In this document: positions 32,181-41,275 of the stretch, piece by piece | Layout: every line of letters begins with the position of its first letter | Position numbering within the stretch: position 1 is the first letter of the stretch | NCBI GenBank assembly: GCA_033763575.1 | Contig: JANRKF010000026.1 | Span: 118,567-182,566, forward strand | Direction of reading: 5' to 3' | Source of the DNA: JANRKF01 sp033763575 | GTDB taxonomy: Bacteria > Pseudomonadota > Alphaproteobacteria > Rickettsiales > SXRF01 | DNA length: 64,000 nucleotides | Notes under the pieces: generated by a model | The model's input: only the letters and a program-made list of their open reading frames with translations | The model's database searches: none | What the model was told of the DNA's origin: nothing | Translations under genes and position numbers: made by a program

Positions 32181-34028
32181 ATGCCCAGCTATAAAGCCCC
32201 CATCCGCGATTTCCAGTTTATCCTGAACGATTATCTGAACGTGTCGCAATATGCGGCCAGCGTGCCCGGCTTTGCCGATGCCGGGGCGGATTTAATGAAC
32301 CCGGTGCTGGAGGCCGCAGCACAAATGTGCGAGGAGGTGTTATTCCCGCTGAATGAAACTGGCGACAAGCAGGGACTCAAATATGAAAACGGCAAGGTCA
32401 TCATGCCGGATGGTTTCAAGGAAGCGTACACTCTTTACCGTGAATCCGGCTGGCCGGGTTTTACGTGCGATACGAAATATGGCGGCCAGGGGCTGCCGGA
32501 TGTGCTCAACATGCCGCTGATGGAAATGGTGTGCTCGGCGAATCTTTCCTTCGGCCTGACGCCGGGGCTTTCCCACGGCGCGTATAACGCCATCATGCTG
32601 CATGCGTCGGATGAGATAAAACAAAAATACCTGCCCAAGATGGTCTCGGGTGAGTGGTCCGGCGTCATGTGCCTCACCGAGCCGCAGGCGGGAACGGATC
32701 TGGGCCTGGTCGCTACCCGCGCCACCCCGAATGGCGATGGCTCTTATTCGCTTCACGGCAATAAAATCTTCATTTCCTCCGGCGAGCATGAACTGACGGA
32801 GAACATCGTGCATCTGATTCTGGCGCGCTTGCCGGATGCGCCGAAAGGCACGAAGGGCATCAGCCTGTTCATCGCCAGCAAATATAATATCAATGACGAT
32901 GGCTCCATCGGCGAACCCAGCGGCATTCGCTGCGACGGCATCGAGCATAAGATGGGCCTCCACGCATCGCCTACCTGCCAGATATCCTTCAACGGTTGCA
33001 AGGCCTGGCTGGTGGGCGAACCACATAAGGGCATGCGCGCCATGTTCACGATGATGAACGCGGCGCGGCTGTATGTCGGTGTGCAGGGCCTCGGCGTGGC
33101 CGAAGTGGCGTACCAGAATTCATTGGCTTACAGTAAAGAGCGGCTGCAAATGCGGGCGCTCACCGGCGCGGTGCTGCCGGATAAACCGGCGGATCCGATT
33201 ACCGTGCACCCGGACGTGCGCCGCATGCTGCTGACGCAAAAAGCCTTCTGCGAAGGCGCGCGGGCGCTGGCCATGGAAATGGCCTTGAAGATTGACCTCG
33301 CCCACCGACACCCGGATGCAAAGGTGCGGGAACAATCGGATGATTTCGTGCAGTTGATGACGCCGATCTGCAAATCCTACCTCACCGATGGCGGGTTTGA
33401 GATGGCAAGCCTCGGCCTGCAATGTTTCGGCGGCTATGGCTACATCAAGGAATACGGGGTGGAGCAATATGTGCGCGATGCGCGCATCACCATGATTTAC
33501 GAAGGCACGAACGGCGTGCAGGCGCTGGATTTGATTGGCCGCAAGCTGCCGCACAGCGCCGGGAAATATCTGCGCAGCTTCTTCCACCCGGCCACGGAAT
33601 TTGTGGAAAAACATGCAAGCAATGAGGCGATGAAGGAATTCACCAAACCACTCGCCAAATATATGGATTATTTGCAGAAGGCGACGCTGTATCTCGCCAC
33701 CGCCGGCCTTGCCAACCCGAACGATGCGGCGGCCGGCGCGGTGGATTACCAGCGCCAGTTCGCGCTCACCTTCATGGCCTATAGCTGGGCGCGGCAGGCG
33801 GAAATCGCGCTGACCAAACTCGGAACATTGGGAGGCCAGCAGGCCGACTCAGCCCTGAGCGGGGCCTCATCGCGCGAGCAGCAGGCGAGTGCGGGAGGCG
33901 ACTTAAAATTCTACGAGGACAAACTGGCCACCGCCCGCTTCTTCATGGCCAAAATCCTGCCGCAAGCTTCAGCGCACCTGCAAATCATCGTATCGGGCAG
34001 CAAAAGCGTAATGGCGGATGCGCTGTAA
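32181..34028 (+). CDS. Acyl-CoA dehydrogenase with C-terminal extension domain
   Basis: A 615-aa flavin-dependent dehydrogenase that makes trans-2-enoyl-CoA. The acyl-CoA dehydrogenase core has MCLTEPQAGTDLGLV, the middle-domain ISFNGCKAWLVGEPHKGMR, and QCFGGYGYIKEYGVEQYVRD followed by ITMIYEGTNGVQALDLIGRK with the catalytic Glu. The C-terminal extension is of the AcylCoA_DH_N/DmdC-like class. The start at 32181 (MPSYKAP) has AGGAG directly upstream. Residues about 550-575, between LTKLG and FYEDKLATARFFM, come from an in-frame type A repeat. The gene forms a beta-oxidation group with the thiolase and the FadN-like protein but has its own leader. Confidence 0.92.
   Translation: MPSYKAPIRDFQFILNDYLNVSQYAASVPGFADAGADLMNPVLEAAAQMCEEVLFPLNETGDKQGLKYENGKVIMPDGFKEAYTLYRESGWPGFTCDTKYGGQGLPDVLNMPLMEMVCSANLSFGLTPGLSHGAYNAIMLHASDEIKQKYLPKMVSGEWSGVMCLTEPQAGTDLGLVATRATPNGDGSYSLHGNKIFISSGEHELTENIVHLILARLPDAPKGTKGISLFIASKYNINDDGSIGEPSGIRCDGIEHKMGLHASPTCQISFNGCKAWLVGEPHKGMRAMFTMMNAARLYVGVQGLGVAEVAYQNSLAYSKERLQMRALTGAVLPDKPADPITVHPDVRRMLLTQKAFCEGARALAMEMALKIDLAHRHPDAKVREQSDDFVQLMTPICKSYLTDGGFEMASLGLQCFGGYGYIKEYGVEQYVRDARITMIYEGTNGVQALDLIGRKLPHSAGKYLRSFFHPATEFVEKHASNEAMKEFTKPLAKYMDYLQKATLYLATAGLANPNDAAAGAVDYQRQFALTFMAYSWARQAEIALTKLGTLGGQQADSALSGASSREQQASAGGDLKFYEDKLATARFFMAKILPQASAHLQIIVSGSKSVMADAL
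33830..33905 (+). repeat. Type A repeat inside the acyl-CoA dehydrogenase gene (A3)
   Basis: Contains GCCAGCAGGCCGACTCAGCC, CTGAGCGGGGCCTCATCG and GCGAGCAGCAGGCGAGTGCG followed by GGAGGCGA. It aligns with A1 and A2, with divergence in the first third and one indel. It encodes S-S-R-E-Q-Q-A-S-A-G-G-D, closely matching D-E-Q-E-A-S-T-G-G-D in rlmN in the same frame. Confidence 0.75.
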
Positions 34029-34032
34029 TTTT

Positions 34033-34063
34033 TGTCATCCTCGGACTTGACCCGACTATGACA
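34033..34063. repeat. Short palindrome between convergent genes
   Basis: TGTCATCCTCGGACTTGACC CGACTATGACA has TGTCAT and ATGACA ends, a form common in alphaproteobacterial intergenic repeats. It lies between the acyl-CoA dehydrogenase and EI24-family genes, a place where a terminator would be expected. Confidence 0.55.
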
Positions 34064-34066
34064 AGA

Positions 34067-34753
34067 TTATGCCGGAGGCAGCACCTCCACCTTCGGGGTG
34101 GCGGCGAGGGAATGGTATAGATGCGTCATCAGCGCGATGCCCCAGAAGGGGGCAAGTAAATTCAGGAAGGGAACGGTGGCAAGCACGGTGAGCAAAATGC
34201 CGCCGATAAAGACGCTGCGCCCGTGGGTTTTGCGTAAGCGCACGGCTTCATGCAGCGGCAGGTAGCGGCGTGCGACCATCACGAAAAATTCCTTGCCGAG
34301 CAAATGGCCGTTTAACACATAAAAAATCACCAGATTAATTCCCGGCAGCAAATAAAATGGCAGCACCAGAATATTAAGCCCCACCGCCATCAAGCTAAAG
34401 CGCACATCATGCCGGAATTCCGGCCAGAAGGGCGGGTTGATCGGCTGGGCATTCGGGTAATCCTGCGCTTCAATCAGCGTGGCGATTTTGCTGTCGAAGA
34501 AATTGACGAACACCGGCATGATGCCGGGGAACAGGAAATAGGCGAGCATGGTAGCGCCAACACCGCTTAGCCATGTCCAGCTTGCTGAAAGTACGGCGCC
34601 ACCCACCAGCAGCGACACCACCGAAGTGACCCCCAGCACGAATAAAAGCAACGCCGCCAGCGTAAACAGCACGGACATCACGAACACGCCGAACATCCCC
34701 GGTGCGAATACCGAGCCTATGGCTTTGAGCGATGCGTCGATCAAACGTTCCAT
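34067..34753 (-). CDS. EI24-domain (CysZ-like) membrane protein
   Basis: A 228-aa protein with about five hydrophobic stretches: residues 20-45, 47-62, 66-80 region, LNILVLPFYLLPGINLVIFYV near 130, and LLTVLATVPFLNLLAPFWG near 190. The pattern PFYLLPGINLVIFYVLNGHLLGKEF and RKTHGRSVFIGG fits the EI24/CysZ family. CysZ transports sulfate in other bacteria; a specific role here is not shown. The start at 34753 overlaps the stop of the SDR gene (TGATG), so the two are coupled. It ends at a short palindrome. Confidence 0.82.
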   Translation of the reverse strand: MERLIDASLKAIGSVFAPGMFGVFVMSVLFTLAALLLFVLGVTSVVSLLVGGAVLSASWTWLSGVGATMLAYFLFPGIMPVFVNFFDSKIATLIEAQDYPNAQPINPPFWPEFRHDVRFSLMAVGLNILVLPFYLLPGINLVIFYVLNGHLLGKEFFVMVARRYLPLHEAVRLRKTHGRSVFIGGILLTVLATVPFLNLLAPFWGIALMTHLYHSLAATPKVEVLPPA

Positions 34754-35451
34754 CAATATGCCCTCACTATTTTTCCGGTCTCAGCATACTCCTTACCGGC
34801 CATTTTCACAAATAAATCGGTGAGCGATTCGGGCGCAGGCAGCGTTTCCGGGTTCTCGCCGGGAAAGGCCTGCGCACGCATGCGGGTGCGGGTGCGGCCG
34901 GGGTCGAACAGGTTGATGCGAAGATTCGTTTTTTCATTTTCAGCGGCGTAGGTTTCAACCATCATTTCCAGCGCGGCCTTGCTTACTGCGTAAGCGCCCC
35001 AGTAAGGTGTGCTGCGGGCCGCCACGCCCGATGTCACCATGATAACGCGGCCAGCCGGTGCAGCGCGCAGCAGCGGGTCGAAACAGCGAATCAGGTGAAA
35101 ATTCGCATGCAGGTTAATGTCGATGGTGTTGTGCCACTCGCCGGGGGCGCTGTGCGGTACGGGCGTGATTTCGCCGAGGATGGCGGCATTGCCCACCAGC
35201 ACATCCAGCCGCCCGAAACGTTCGGAAATATGCGCGGCCAACTGGTCGATTTTCGGGAATTCGGTGAGGTCGAGCTGCACCATGCTGGCGCTGCCGCCGT
35301 CATTTTTGATGCTGTCTTCGAGCCGCTCCAGCGCCTTGCCATCGCGAGCCACGGCCACCACATGCATCCCCTCGCGGGCGAAACGTTTTGCCACCGCTTC
35401 GCCGATACCCCGCGAGGCGCCGGTGACGAGGGCTATCGGTTTAGTGCTCAT
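34753..35451 (-). CDS. Short-chain dehydrogenase/reductase
   Basis: A 232-aa SDR. The nucleotide-binding TGASRGIGEAVA lies at residues 10-21, VGNAAILG is the NNAG-like stretch, and the catalytic Ser-Tyr-Lys set is VTSGVAARSTPYWGAYAVSK (Tyr in YAVSK). Basic residues just after the first strand (VARDGK) suggest NADPH use. The substrate is unknown. It overlaps purF by four bases and the EI24 gene by one, so it belongs to the radA-cvpA-purF minus-strand run. An SDR after purF is common in alphaproteobacteria. Confidence 0.9.
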   Translation of the reverse strand: MSTKPIALVTGASRGIGEAVAKRFAREGMHVVAVARDGKALERLEDSIKNDGGSASMVQLDLTEFPKIDQLAAHISERFGRLDVLVGNAAILGEITPVPHSAPGEWHNTIDINLHANFHLIRCFDPLLRAAPAGRVIMVTSGVAARSTPYWGAYAVSKAALEMMVETYAAENEKTNLRINLFDPGRTRTRMRAQAFPGENPETLPAPESLTDLFVKMAGKEYAETGKIVRAY

Positions 35452-36911
35452 GCTGCATCGGGAAAAAGATTGGACTGCTTTCCGCCGCCCTTGGCGTTTT
35501 CAAAATCGGTAAGCGCGATAGGATAATTTCCGGAAAAGCAGGCGTCGCAATATTGCGGGGCGTTCGCATCGCGCTTGATGCCGGAGACGGCGCGGTAGAG
35601 ACCGTCAATCGAGATGAAGGCGAGGCTGTCGACATTAATCAGCCTGGCCATTTCCTCGACGGTATGGTTGGCGGCGAGCAGCTGGTCACGCGTCGGCGTA
35701 TCGACGCCGTAGAAACAGGAATCCGTCGTCGGCGGGCTGGCGATCCGCATATGCACTTCCCTGGCGCCGGACTCGCGCACCATCGCCACGATTTTTTTGC
35801 TGGTGGTGCCGCGCACGATCGAATCATCGACCAGTATCACCCGCTTGCCTTCGAGTATGGCGCGGTTGCCGTTATGCTTCAGCTTCACGCCCAGATGGCG
35901 CACATGGTCCGACGGCTCGATAAACGTGCGCCCGACATAATGGTTGCGGATGATGCCCAGCTCGAACGGAATGCCCGATGCGTTCGAATAGCCGATCGCC
36001 GCCGGGATACCCGAATCCGGCACCGGCACCACCACGTCGGCGGGAATGCCCGCCTCACGCGCCAGCTCCACCCCGATGCGTTTGCGGGTTTCATACACGT
36101 TCATGCCTTCGCTCACCGAGTCGGGGCGCGAAAAATAAACATATTCGAAAATGCAGAAACGCTTGGGCATTTTGGCGAAAGGATGGATGGAGCGCATGCC
36201 GTTTTTATTCACGATGACGATTTCACCCGGCTCCACATCGCGCACATATTCGGCGCCGACAATATCCAGCGCGCAGGTTTCCGAAGCGAAAATGATCGAG
36301 TCGCCGACCCGGCCGATCACCAGCGGGCGCACGCCCAGCGGGTCGCGCACGGCGATGAGCTGGTCGTTCGACATCACCACCAGCGAGTAGGCGCCCTCGA
36401 CCCGTGAGAGCGCATCGAACAGCCGGTCTTCCACCGAGGCATGCTTGGAGAGAGCGATAAGATGCACGATCACTTCGGTATCCGAGGTCGATTGGAACAG
36501 GCAGCCAATATCAATGAGCTGCTTACGCAGCGTCATCGCATTGGTGAGGTTGCCGTTATGGGCGACCGCGAGGCCGCCGAAGCTGAAATCGCCGTAAAGC
36601 GGCTGCACGTTGCGCAGCAGCGTATCGCCGGTGGTGGAGTAGCGGTTATGGCCGATGGCGATGCTGCCCGTGAGCTTGCTGATGACCTCCGCCGAGTTGA
36701 AATTATCGCCGACCAGCCCGAGCGCGCGGTGGGTGTAAAACTGCTCGCCGTCGAAGCTTACGATGCCCGCCGCTTCCTGCCCGCGATGCTGCAGGGCGTG
36801 CAGGCCGAGCGCGGTGTGCGCGCTGGCGTCGGGACTGCCGTAAATACCGAACACACCGCATTCCTCATGCAGTGAGTCACCCCGTAAATCGTCCGCTTCG
36901 CTATTCATCAT
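35448..36911 (-). CDS. purF: Amidophosphoribosyltransferase
   Basis: PurF makes 5-phosphoribosylamine from PRPP and glutamine, the committed step of purine synthesis. The catalytic Cys follows a short propeptide (LHEECGVFGIYG), and the glutaminase domain shows GLHALQHRGQEAAGI and GHNRYSTTGD. The PRPP site is VILVDDSIVRGTTSKKIV. Cysteines in KRFCIFEYVYFSRPDS, TDSCFYGVD and YCDACFSGNYP are those that bind a 4Fe-4S cluster in the Bacillus-type enzyme. I start at the ATG at 36911 (MMNSEADD), which overlaps cvpA by 11 bases. The 487-aa length is typical. Confidence 0.95.
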   Translation of the reverse strand: MMNSEADDLRGDSLHEECGVFGIYGSPDASAHTALGLHALQHRGQEAAGIVSFDGEQFYTHRALGLVGDNFNSAEVISKLTGSIAIGHNRYSTTGDTLLRNVQPLYGDFSFGGLAVAHNGNLTNAMTLRKQLIDIGCLFQSTSDTEVIVHLIALSKHASVEDRLFDALSRVEGAYSLVVMSNDQLIAVRDPLGVRPLVIGRVGDSIIFASETCALDIVGAEYVRDVEPGEIVIVNKNGMRSIHPFAKMPKRFCIFEYVYFSRPDSVSEGMNVYETRKRIGVELAREAGIPADVVVPVPDSGIPAAIGYSNASGIPFELGIIRNHYVGRTFIEPSDHVRHLGVKLKHNGNRAILEGKRVILVDDSIVRGTTSKKIVAMVRESGAREVHMRIASPPTTDSCFYGVDTPTRDQLLAANHTVEEMARLINVDSLAFISIDGLYRAVSGIKRDANAPQYCDACFSGNYPIALTDFENAKGGGKQSNLFPDAA

Positions 36912-37530
36912 GGCTTTTCTTTTTTTCCTTGGTCGCTTCGAATTCATCGGCGAACGGGTTGGAGATTTTACCGATCCCGCCGGCGGATTTCTGGTTTTCT
37001 TCTTCGATGATTTTTTTGTTGAGCGTGGAAAGGTCGCGCAGGTATTTCGGCGACGCCTTGGCCAGCATGATGGCGCCGCGCTCGAGGTAAGGCATGCTGA
37101 TCGAGGTCTGGATCACCTTCGGATATTCCTCTTCCGGGATGCTGATGGTCATGATGAAAAAAGCGAGCGACAGCAGGAAGGCGCCGCGCGCTGCGCCGAA
37201 CGCCAGCCCCAGCGAATTATCGAGCAGCCCGACATCGGTGCCGGATTTGATGAATTTGAGGATCGCGGTGTTGAGCAGCGAAAACCCCATCAGCGACAAG
37301 GTATAAATACCGAGGGTGGCGAACCCGGCGGCGACCACGGCGTTTTTGAATTTGGGCTGCAGGTGTTCGGCGACGCTTGGGAAAAAATAGAGCGTGACCA
37401 CACCGGCCAGCGCCCATGCCGACAGCGACAGCATCTCGCGCACGAAACCGCGGAAGAAGGCGTGCAGGCATGAAATCGCCATGATGGCGAACACCGCGGC
37501 GTCGACGACGTTCAGGCTGGTTTCAATCAT
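36901..37530 (-). CDS. cvpA: CvpA family membrane protein
   Basis: A 209-aa inner-membrane protein with about four helices: residues 8-25, 33-50, 64-85 and 101-125, including the family RGFVREMLSLSAWALAGVV and GLAFGAARGAFLLSL. The tail of about 80 residues is charged and probably cytoplasmic. CvpA is classically encoded directly before purF, as here, and is needed for colicin V production in E. coli; its cellular job is not clear. It overlaps radA by four bases and purF by 11. Confidence 0.93.
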   Translation of the reverse strand: MIETSLNVVDAAVFAIMAISCLHAFFRGFVREMLSLSAWALAGVVTLYFFPSVAEHLQPKFKNAVVAAGFATLGIYTLSLMGFSLLNTAILKFIKSGTDVGLLDNSLGLAFGAARGAFLLSLAFFIMTISIPEEEYPKVIQTSISMPYLERGAIMLAKASPKYLRDLSTLNKKIIEEENQKSAGGIGKISNPFADEFEATKEKKKSHDE

Positions 37531-38873
37531 AGCATTCCCACTAATTGCTGCACGGACTCTAGCGATTTTAGTCCAATCGTCAAACCTTTCTGTGTGCCTG
37601 CGGGCGGCAGGAAGGCTTGGGTGAAGCCGAGTTTTTCCGATTCGCGCAGCCGCATGTCGGTGCGGGCGACGCTCCTGATTTCGCCGGAGAGGCCGATTTC
37701 GCCGAACATCACGCTATGGGCGGGCAGCGGGGTGTTGGAAAGTGCCGAAATAAGCGCCGCCGCGACCGCTAAATCCGCCGCCGGCTCGGAAATGCGGATG
37801 CCGCCGGCGACGTTCAGATACACCTCCTTGTCGGAAAAGCGCACATTCGCCCGTGTTTCCAGCACGGCCAGCACCATCGCCAGCCGGTTGGCATCCCACC
37901 CGACCACGGCGCGGCGCGGGCTGCTCATATAGCTGGGGGAAACCAGCGCCTGAATCTCGACCAGAACGGGCCGTGAGCCTTCCATCCCGGCGAACACGCA
38001 GGCGCCCGACACCGGGTTTTCGCGGTTGGAAAGAAAGAGCGAAGAGGGGTTTTCCACTTGTTTCAGTCCTGCGTCCTGCATCTCGAATACGCCGATCTCG
38101 TCGGTGCCGCCGAAACGATTTTTGACGCTGCGCAGGATGCGGTAGGGGTGGCCGCGCTCGCCCTCGAAATAAAGCACCGTATCGACCATATGTTCGAGCA
38201 CACGCGGCCCGGCGATCTGCCCGTCCTTGGTCACATGCCCGACTAAAAACAGCACCATGCCGCGCTTTTTGGCGAGTTTGATCAGCTCATGCGATGTGGC
38301 GCGCACCTGTGAAACCGTACCGGGTGCGGATTCGATATTATCGATGAACATGGTCTGCACCGAATCGATCACTGCCACTTGTGGCGCGTTCGGGGTGTCG
38401 AGGCTGGCGATGATATCGCGTACCGACGTCGCCGAAGCGAGGGTGACGTTTTTACCCTGAAGCCCCAGCCGCCGGGCGCGCAACGAAACCTGCGCCACCG
38501 ATTCCTCGCCGGAAATATAGGCCGCCGACACGCCTTTTGCTGCCGCATGCACCACCGTTTGCAGTAGCAGGGTCGATTTGCCGATGCCGGGGTCGCCGCC
38601 GATCAATATCGCCGAACCGGCGACCATTCCGCCGCCCAGTACGCGGTCGAGTTCGGAGATGCCGGTGCTGGTGCGCGGCGCTTCGGCGGTGCTGGTATCG
38701 AGCGTCACCCACTCGATTTTCTTGCCTTTGCCGGAGGTGAGGCCCTTGGGCGTTGCTTCATGCGCCTCTTCGGAAATACTGTTCCACGCGCCGCAGGCGT
38801 CGCACTGCCCTGCCCATTTCGGATGCACCGCGCCGCAGCTCTGGCAGATGAAAGAGGAGGTGGATTTCGCCAT
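37527..38873 (-). CDS. radA: DNA repair protein RadA
   Basis: RadA (Sms) is a branch-migration ATPase in homologous recombination. The 448-aa product starts with a four-Cys zinc finger (FICQSCGAVHPKWAGQCDACG). The RecA-like core has Walker A GGDPGIGKST near residue 95, the Walker B region VAVIDSVQTM and the RadA-specific KNRFGGTDEIGVF. The C-terminal Lon-like domain contains DANRLAMVLAVLE and GEIGLSGEIRSV. It is the first gene of the minus-strand run radA-cvpA-purF-SDR-EI24 and is divergent from the methionine synthase gene, 45 bases away. Confidence 0.96.
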   Translation of the reverse strand: MAKSTSSFICQSCGAVHPKWAGQCDACGAWNSISEEAHEATPKGLTSGKGKKIEWVTLDTSTAEAPRTSTGISELDRVLGGGMVAGSAILIGGDPGIGKSTLLLQTVVHAAAKGVSAAYISGEESVAQVSLRARRLGLQGKNVTLASATSVRDIIASLDTPNAPQVAVIDSVQTMFIDNIESAPGTVSQVRATSHELIKLAKKRGMVLFLVGHVTKDGQIAGPRVLEHMVDTVLYFEGERGHPYRILRSVKNRFGGTDEIGVFEMQDAGLKQVENPSSLFLSNRENPVSGACVFAGMEGSRPVLVEIQALVSPSYMSSPRRAVVGWDANRLAMVLAVLETRANVRFSDKEVYLNVAGGIRISEPAADLAVAAALISALSNTPLPAHSVMFGEIGLSGEIRSVARTDMRLRESEKLGFTQAFLPPAGTQKGLTIGLKSLESVQQLVGML

Positions 38874-38918
38874 AGATTAGATATATAACATAAAACAATA
38901 TTACCAACAGACATTATC

Positions 38919-40757
38919 ATGAGCCATTTCCTAGAGTTTCTTGAGCATAATATCCTACTCCTCGACGGCGCGATGGGCACGCAGATCCAGGGTGCGGACC
39001 TCAAGGTGGAGGAGGATTACTGGGGGCAGGAAAACTGTTCGGAAATCCTCAATCTCTCGCGCCCGGATTTCATTCGCAATGTGCATATGAAATACCTGGC
39101 CGCTGGGTCGGACGCGGTCGAGACCAACACCTTCGGCGGCTCGGTCATAACGCTCGGGGAATTTGATTTATCAGAAAAAACGGTAGAAATCAATCAGCGT
39201 GCCTGCGAACTGGCGCATGAAGCCATCGCCGAATTCTCGGCAGATGGAAGGAAGCGGTTCGTGGTGGGCGCGATTGGGCCGGGCACCAAGCTGCCCAGCC
39301 TCGGCCATATCGGCTATGACGAGCTGGAAGCCTCATTCATTCCGCAGGTGGAAGGGTTGTTGCTGGGCAAAGCCGACGCGATTCTGATTGAAACCTCGCA
39401 GGACCCGTTACAGGTGAAAGCCGCGATCAACGCCTCGCGCATCGCTATGAAAAAACTGGCCGTGACCCTGCCGATCATGGTGCAGGTGACGGTCGAAACC
39501 ACCGGTACGATGCTGGTGGGAACGGATATTGCGGCGGCGACGACGATTATGCAGGCGATGCAGGTCGAGATCATGGGTCTGAACTGCGCGACGGGACCGC
39601 AGGAGATGGCCGAGCATGTGCGTTACCTGTCGCAGAACTGGCCGGGGAAAATTTCGATATTGCCCAATGCGGGTCTGCCGGAAATGCACCAGGGCCACGT
39701 GCATTTTCCGCTTTCGCCAAATGACATGGCGAAGTGGCTGGAGCGATTCCTCAAGGAAGACGGCATCAATATCATGGGTGGTTGCTGCGGCACCAACGAG
39801 GAGCATATTGCGGCGATCAACCACATGCTCACTCAGCAGGAGGCGGGCAGACGCCGCCCGACACCGCATGCGCGAAAGGCTCATTTCATCCCGAGCGTCG
39901 CTTCGCTCTTTAATGCGGTGGAGCTTCGGCAGGAAAACGCGATCCTCTCCATCGGCGAGCGCTGCAACGCCAACGGCAGCAAAAAATTCAAGGAAGCGCA
40001 GGATGCCGAGGATTGGGAGACCTGCCTCGATATGGCGAAGGAGCAGGTGCGCGAAGGCAGCAACACGCTGGATATTTGTACGGCATTTGTGGGCCGCAAC
40101 GAGGTGAAAGATATGACGGAGATGATGACGCGCGCGCGCGGCACCATCACCGCGCCGCTGGTGATTGACTCCACCGAACTCATCGTGCTCGAAGCCGCGC
40201 TCAAGCTTTACGGCGGCAAGGCGATTATCAACTCGATCAATTTTGAAGATGGCGAAGAACCGGCCCATGCGCGCATGAAGCTCGCCATGAAATATGGCGC
40301 CGCCGTTATTGCGCTCACCATCGATGAACAAGGCATGGCCAAAGACGTCGACCGCAAATTAGAGATCGCCCATCGGCTGCATGATTTCTGCTGCAAGGGC
40401 TACGGGCTTCCGCCAAGCGACCTGCTGATCGACCCGCTCACCTTCACCATCTGCACCGGCAATGAGGATGATCGGAAGCTGGGGCTGTGGACGCTGGAAG
40501 CCATCGAGCGCATTCACAAGGAGCTTCCCGATATTCAAATTATTCTGGGGCTATCGAATATTTCTTTTGGCTTAAATCCACCGGCGCGTCACGTGCTGAA
40601 CTCGGTGTATCTTGACCATGCACAAAAACGTGGCATGACGGGCGCCATTATCCATGTCAGCAAAATCACGCCTCTCCATAAAATCCCCGCGCATGAAGTG
40701 GCGGCTGCCGAGGATTTGATTTATGATCGAAGATTGCCGATAGCAGAAGTTGCCTAG
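38919..40757 (+). CDS. metH: Methionine synthase (MetH-type), homocysteine and methyltetrahydrofolate modules only
   Basis: Cobalamin-dependent methionine synthase normally has about 1,200 residues in four modules; this one has 612. The homocysteine S-methyltransferase domain (residues 1-300) is complete, with DGAMGTQIQ and zinc ligands Cys223 (GLNCATGP) and Cys289/290 (GGCCGT). The pterin-binding domain (about 340-600) is complete, with SIGERCNANGSKKF, DICTAFVGRNE and ILGLSNISFGLNPPAR. It then stops after IYDRR, exactly at the linker to the B12 module, with a short new end L-P-I-A-E-V-A. The B12-binding motif DxHxxG and the reactivation domain are absent. Either the B12 module is encoded elsewhere (a split MetH) or the gene is a decayed fragment. 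The stop codon overlaps rplI by four bases. Confidence 0.87.
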   Translation: MSHFLEFLEHNILLLDGAMGTQIQGADLKVEEDYWGQENCSEILNLSRPDFIRNVHMKYLAAGSDAVETNTFGGSVITLGEFDLSEKTVEINQRACELAHEAIAEFSADGRKRFVVGAIGPGTKLPSLGHIGYDELEASFIPQVEGLLLGKADAILIETSQDPLQVKAAINASRIAMKKLAVTLPIMVQVTVETTGTMLVGTDIAAATTIMQAMQVEIMGLNCATGPQEMAEHVRYLSQNWPGKISILPNAGLPEMHQGHVHFPLSPNDMAKWLERFLKEDGINIMGGCCGTNEEHIAAINHMLTQQEAGRRRPTPHARKAHFIPSVASLFNAVELRQENAILSIGERCNANGSKKFKEAQDAEDWETCLDMAKEQVREGSNTLDICTAFVGRNEVKDMTEMMTRARGTITAPLVIDSTELIVLEAALKLYGGKAIINSINFEDGEEPAHARMKLAMKYGAAVIALTIDEQGMAKDVDRKLEIAHRLHDFCCKGYGLPPSDLLIDPLTFTICTGNEDDRKLGLWTLEAIERIHKELPDIQIILGLSNISFGLNPPARHVLNSVYLDHAQKRGMTGAIIHVSKITPLHKIPAHEVAAAEDLIYDRRLPIAEVA

Positions 40758-41212
40758 GCCGCTTCGGATTCCAGCTTCTGCACATCGACGCTAATGGTCA
40801 CCACCACATCCGGGTGCAGGGTGATGCGGACCGAATGCGTGCCGGTATTTTTGATCGCGCCGCTCATCACGAGCTGGCTTTTTTGCACTTCATGGCCGGC
40901 TTCTTTCAACGCATCGACAACATCGCGCACGCCGATCGAACCATAAAGCTTGCCTTCCTGGCTCGCCTGGCGGGTAAGCGTAAGGGTGAGGCCCGCGAAT
41001 TTGCCAGCGATTGCTTCTGCTTCTGCCTTGGCCTTTGCGTTTTGCTCTTCAATGATATGGCGGCGTTCTTCAAAAACTTTTTTGTTTGCATCCGATGCGC
41101 GCAGGGCTTTTTTCAGCGGGATCAGGAAGTTCCGCGCATAGCCGTTTTTCACTTTCACTACATCACCGATTGCGCCGAGGCGTGCGATACGTTCCAACAA
41201 AATAATTTCCAT
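40754..41212 (-). CDS. rplI: 50S ribosomal protein L9
   Basis: L9 binds 23S rRNA domain V. The 152-aa product begins MEIILLERIARLGAIGDVVKVKNGYARNFLIP, split here by the family's conserved GxVVxVKxGYARNYLxP motif. A charged connecting helix (residues 55-80) follows, and then the C-terminal domain GKLYGSIGVRDV. The ATG at 41212 is chosen over one four codons upstream because the family starts MEIIL. It is the last gene of the rpsF-rpsR-DUF2232-rplI set. Confidence 0.96.
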   Translation of the reverse strand: MEIILLERIARLGAIGDVVKVKNGYARNFLIPLKKALRASDANKKVFEERRHIIEEQNAKAKAEAEAIAGKFAGLTLTLTRQASQEGKLYGSIGVRDVVDALKEAGHEVQKSQLVMSGAIKNTGTHSVRITLHPDVVVTISVDVQKLESEAA

Positions 41213-41275
41213 GTCCGTCTCCATTATGAGGTTTCGTTAGGGCTGAATTGCCCATGGGCCAAAAATATTTGGGGA

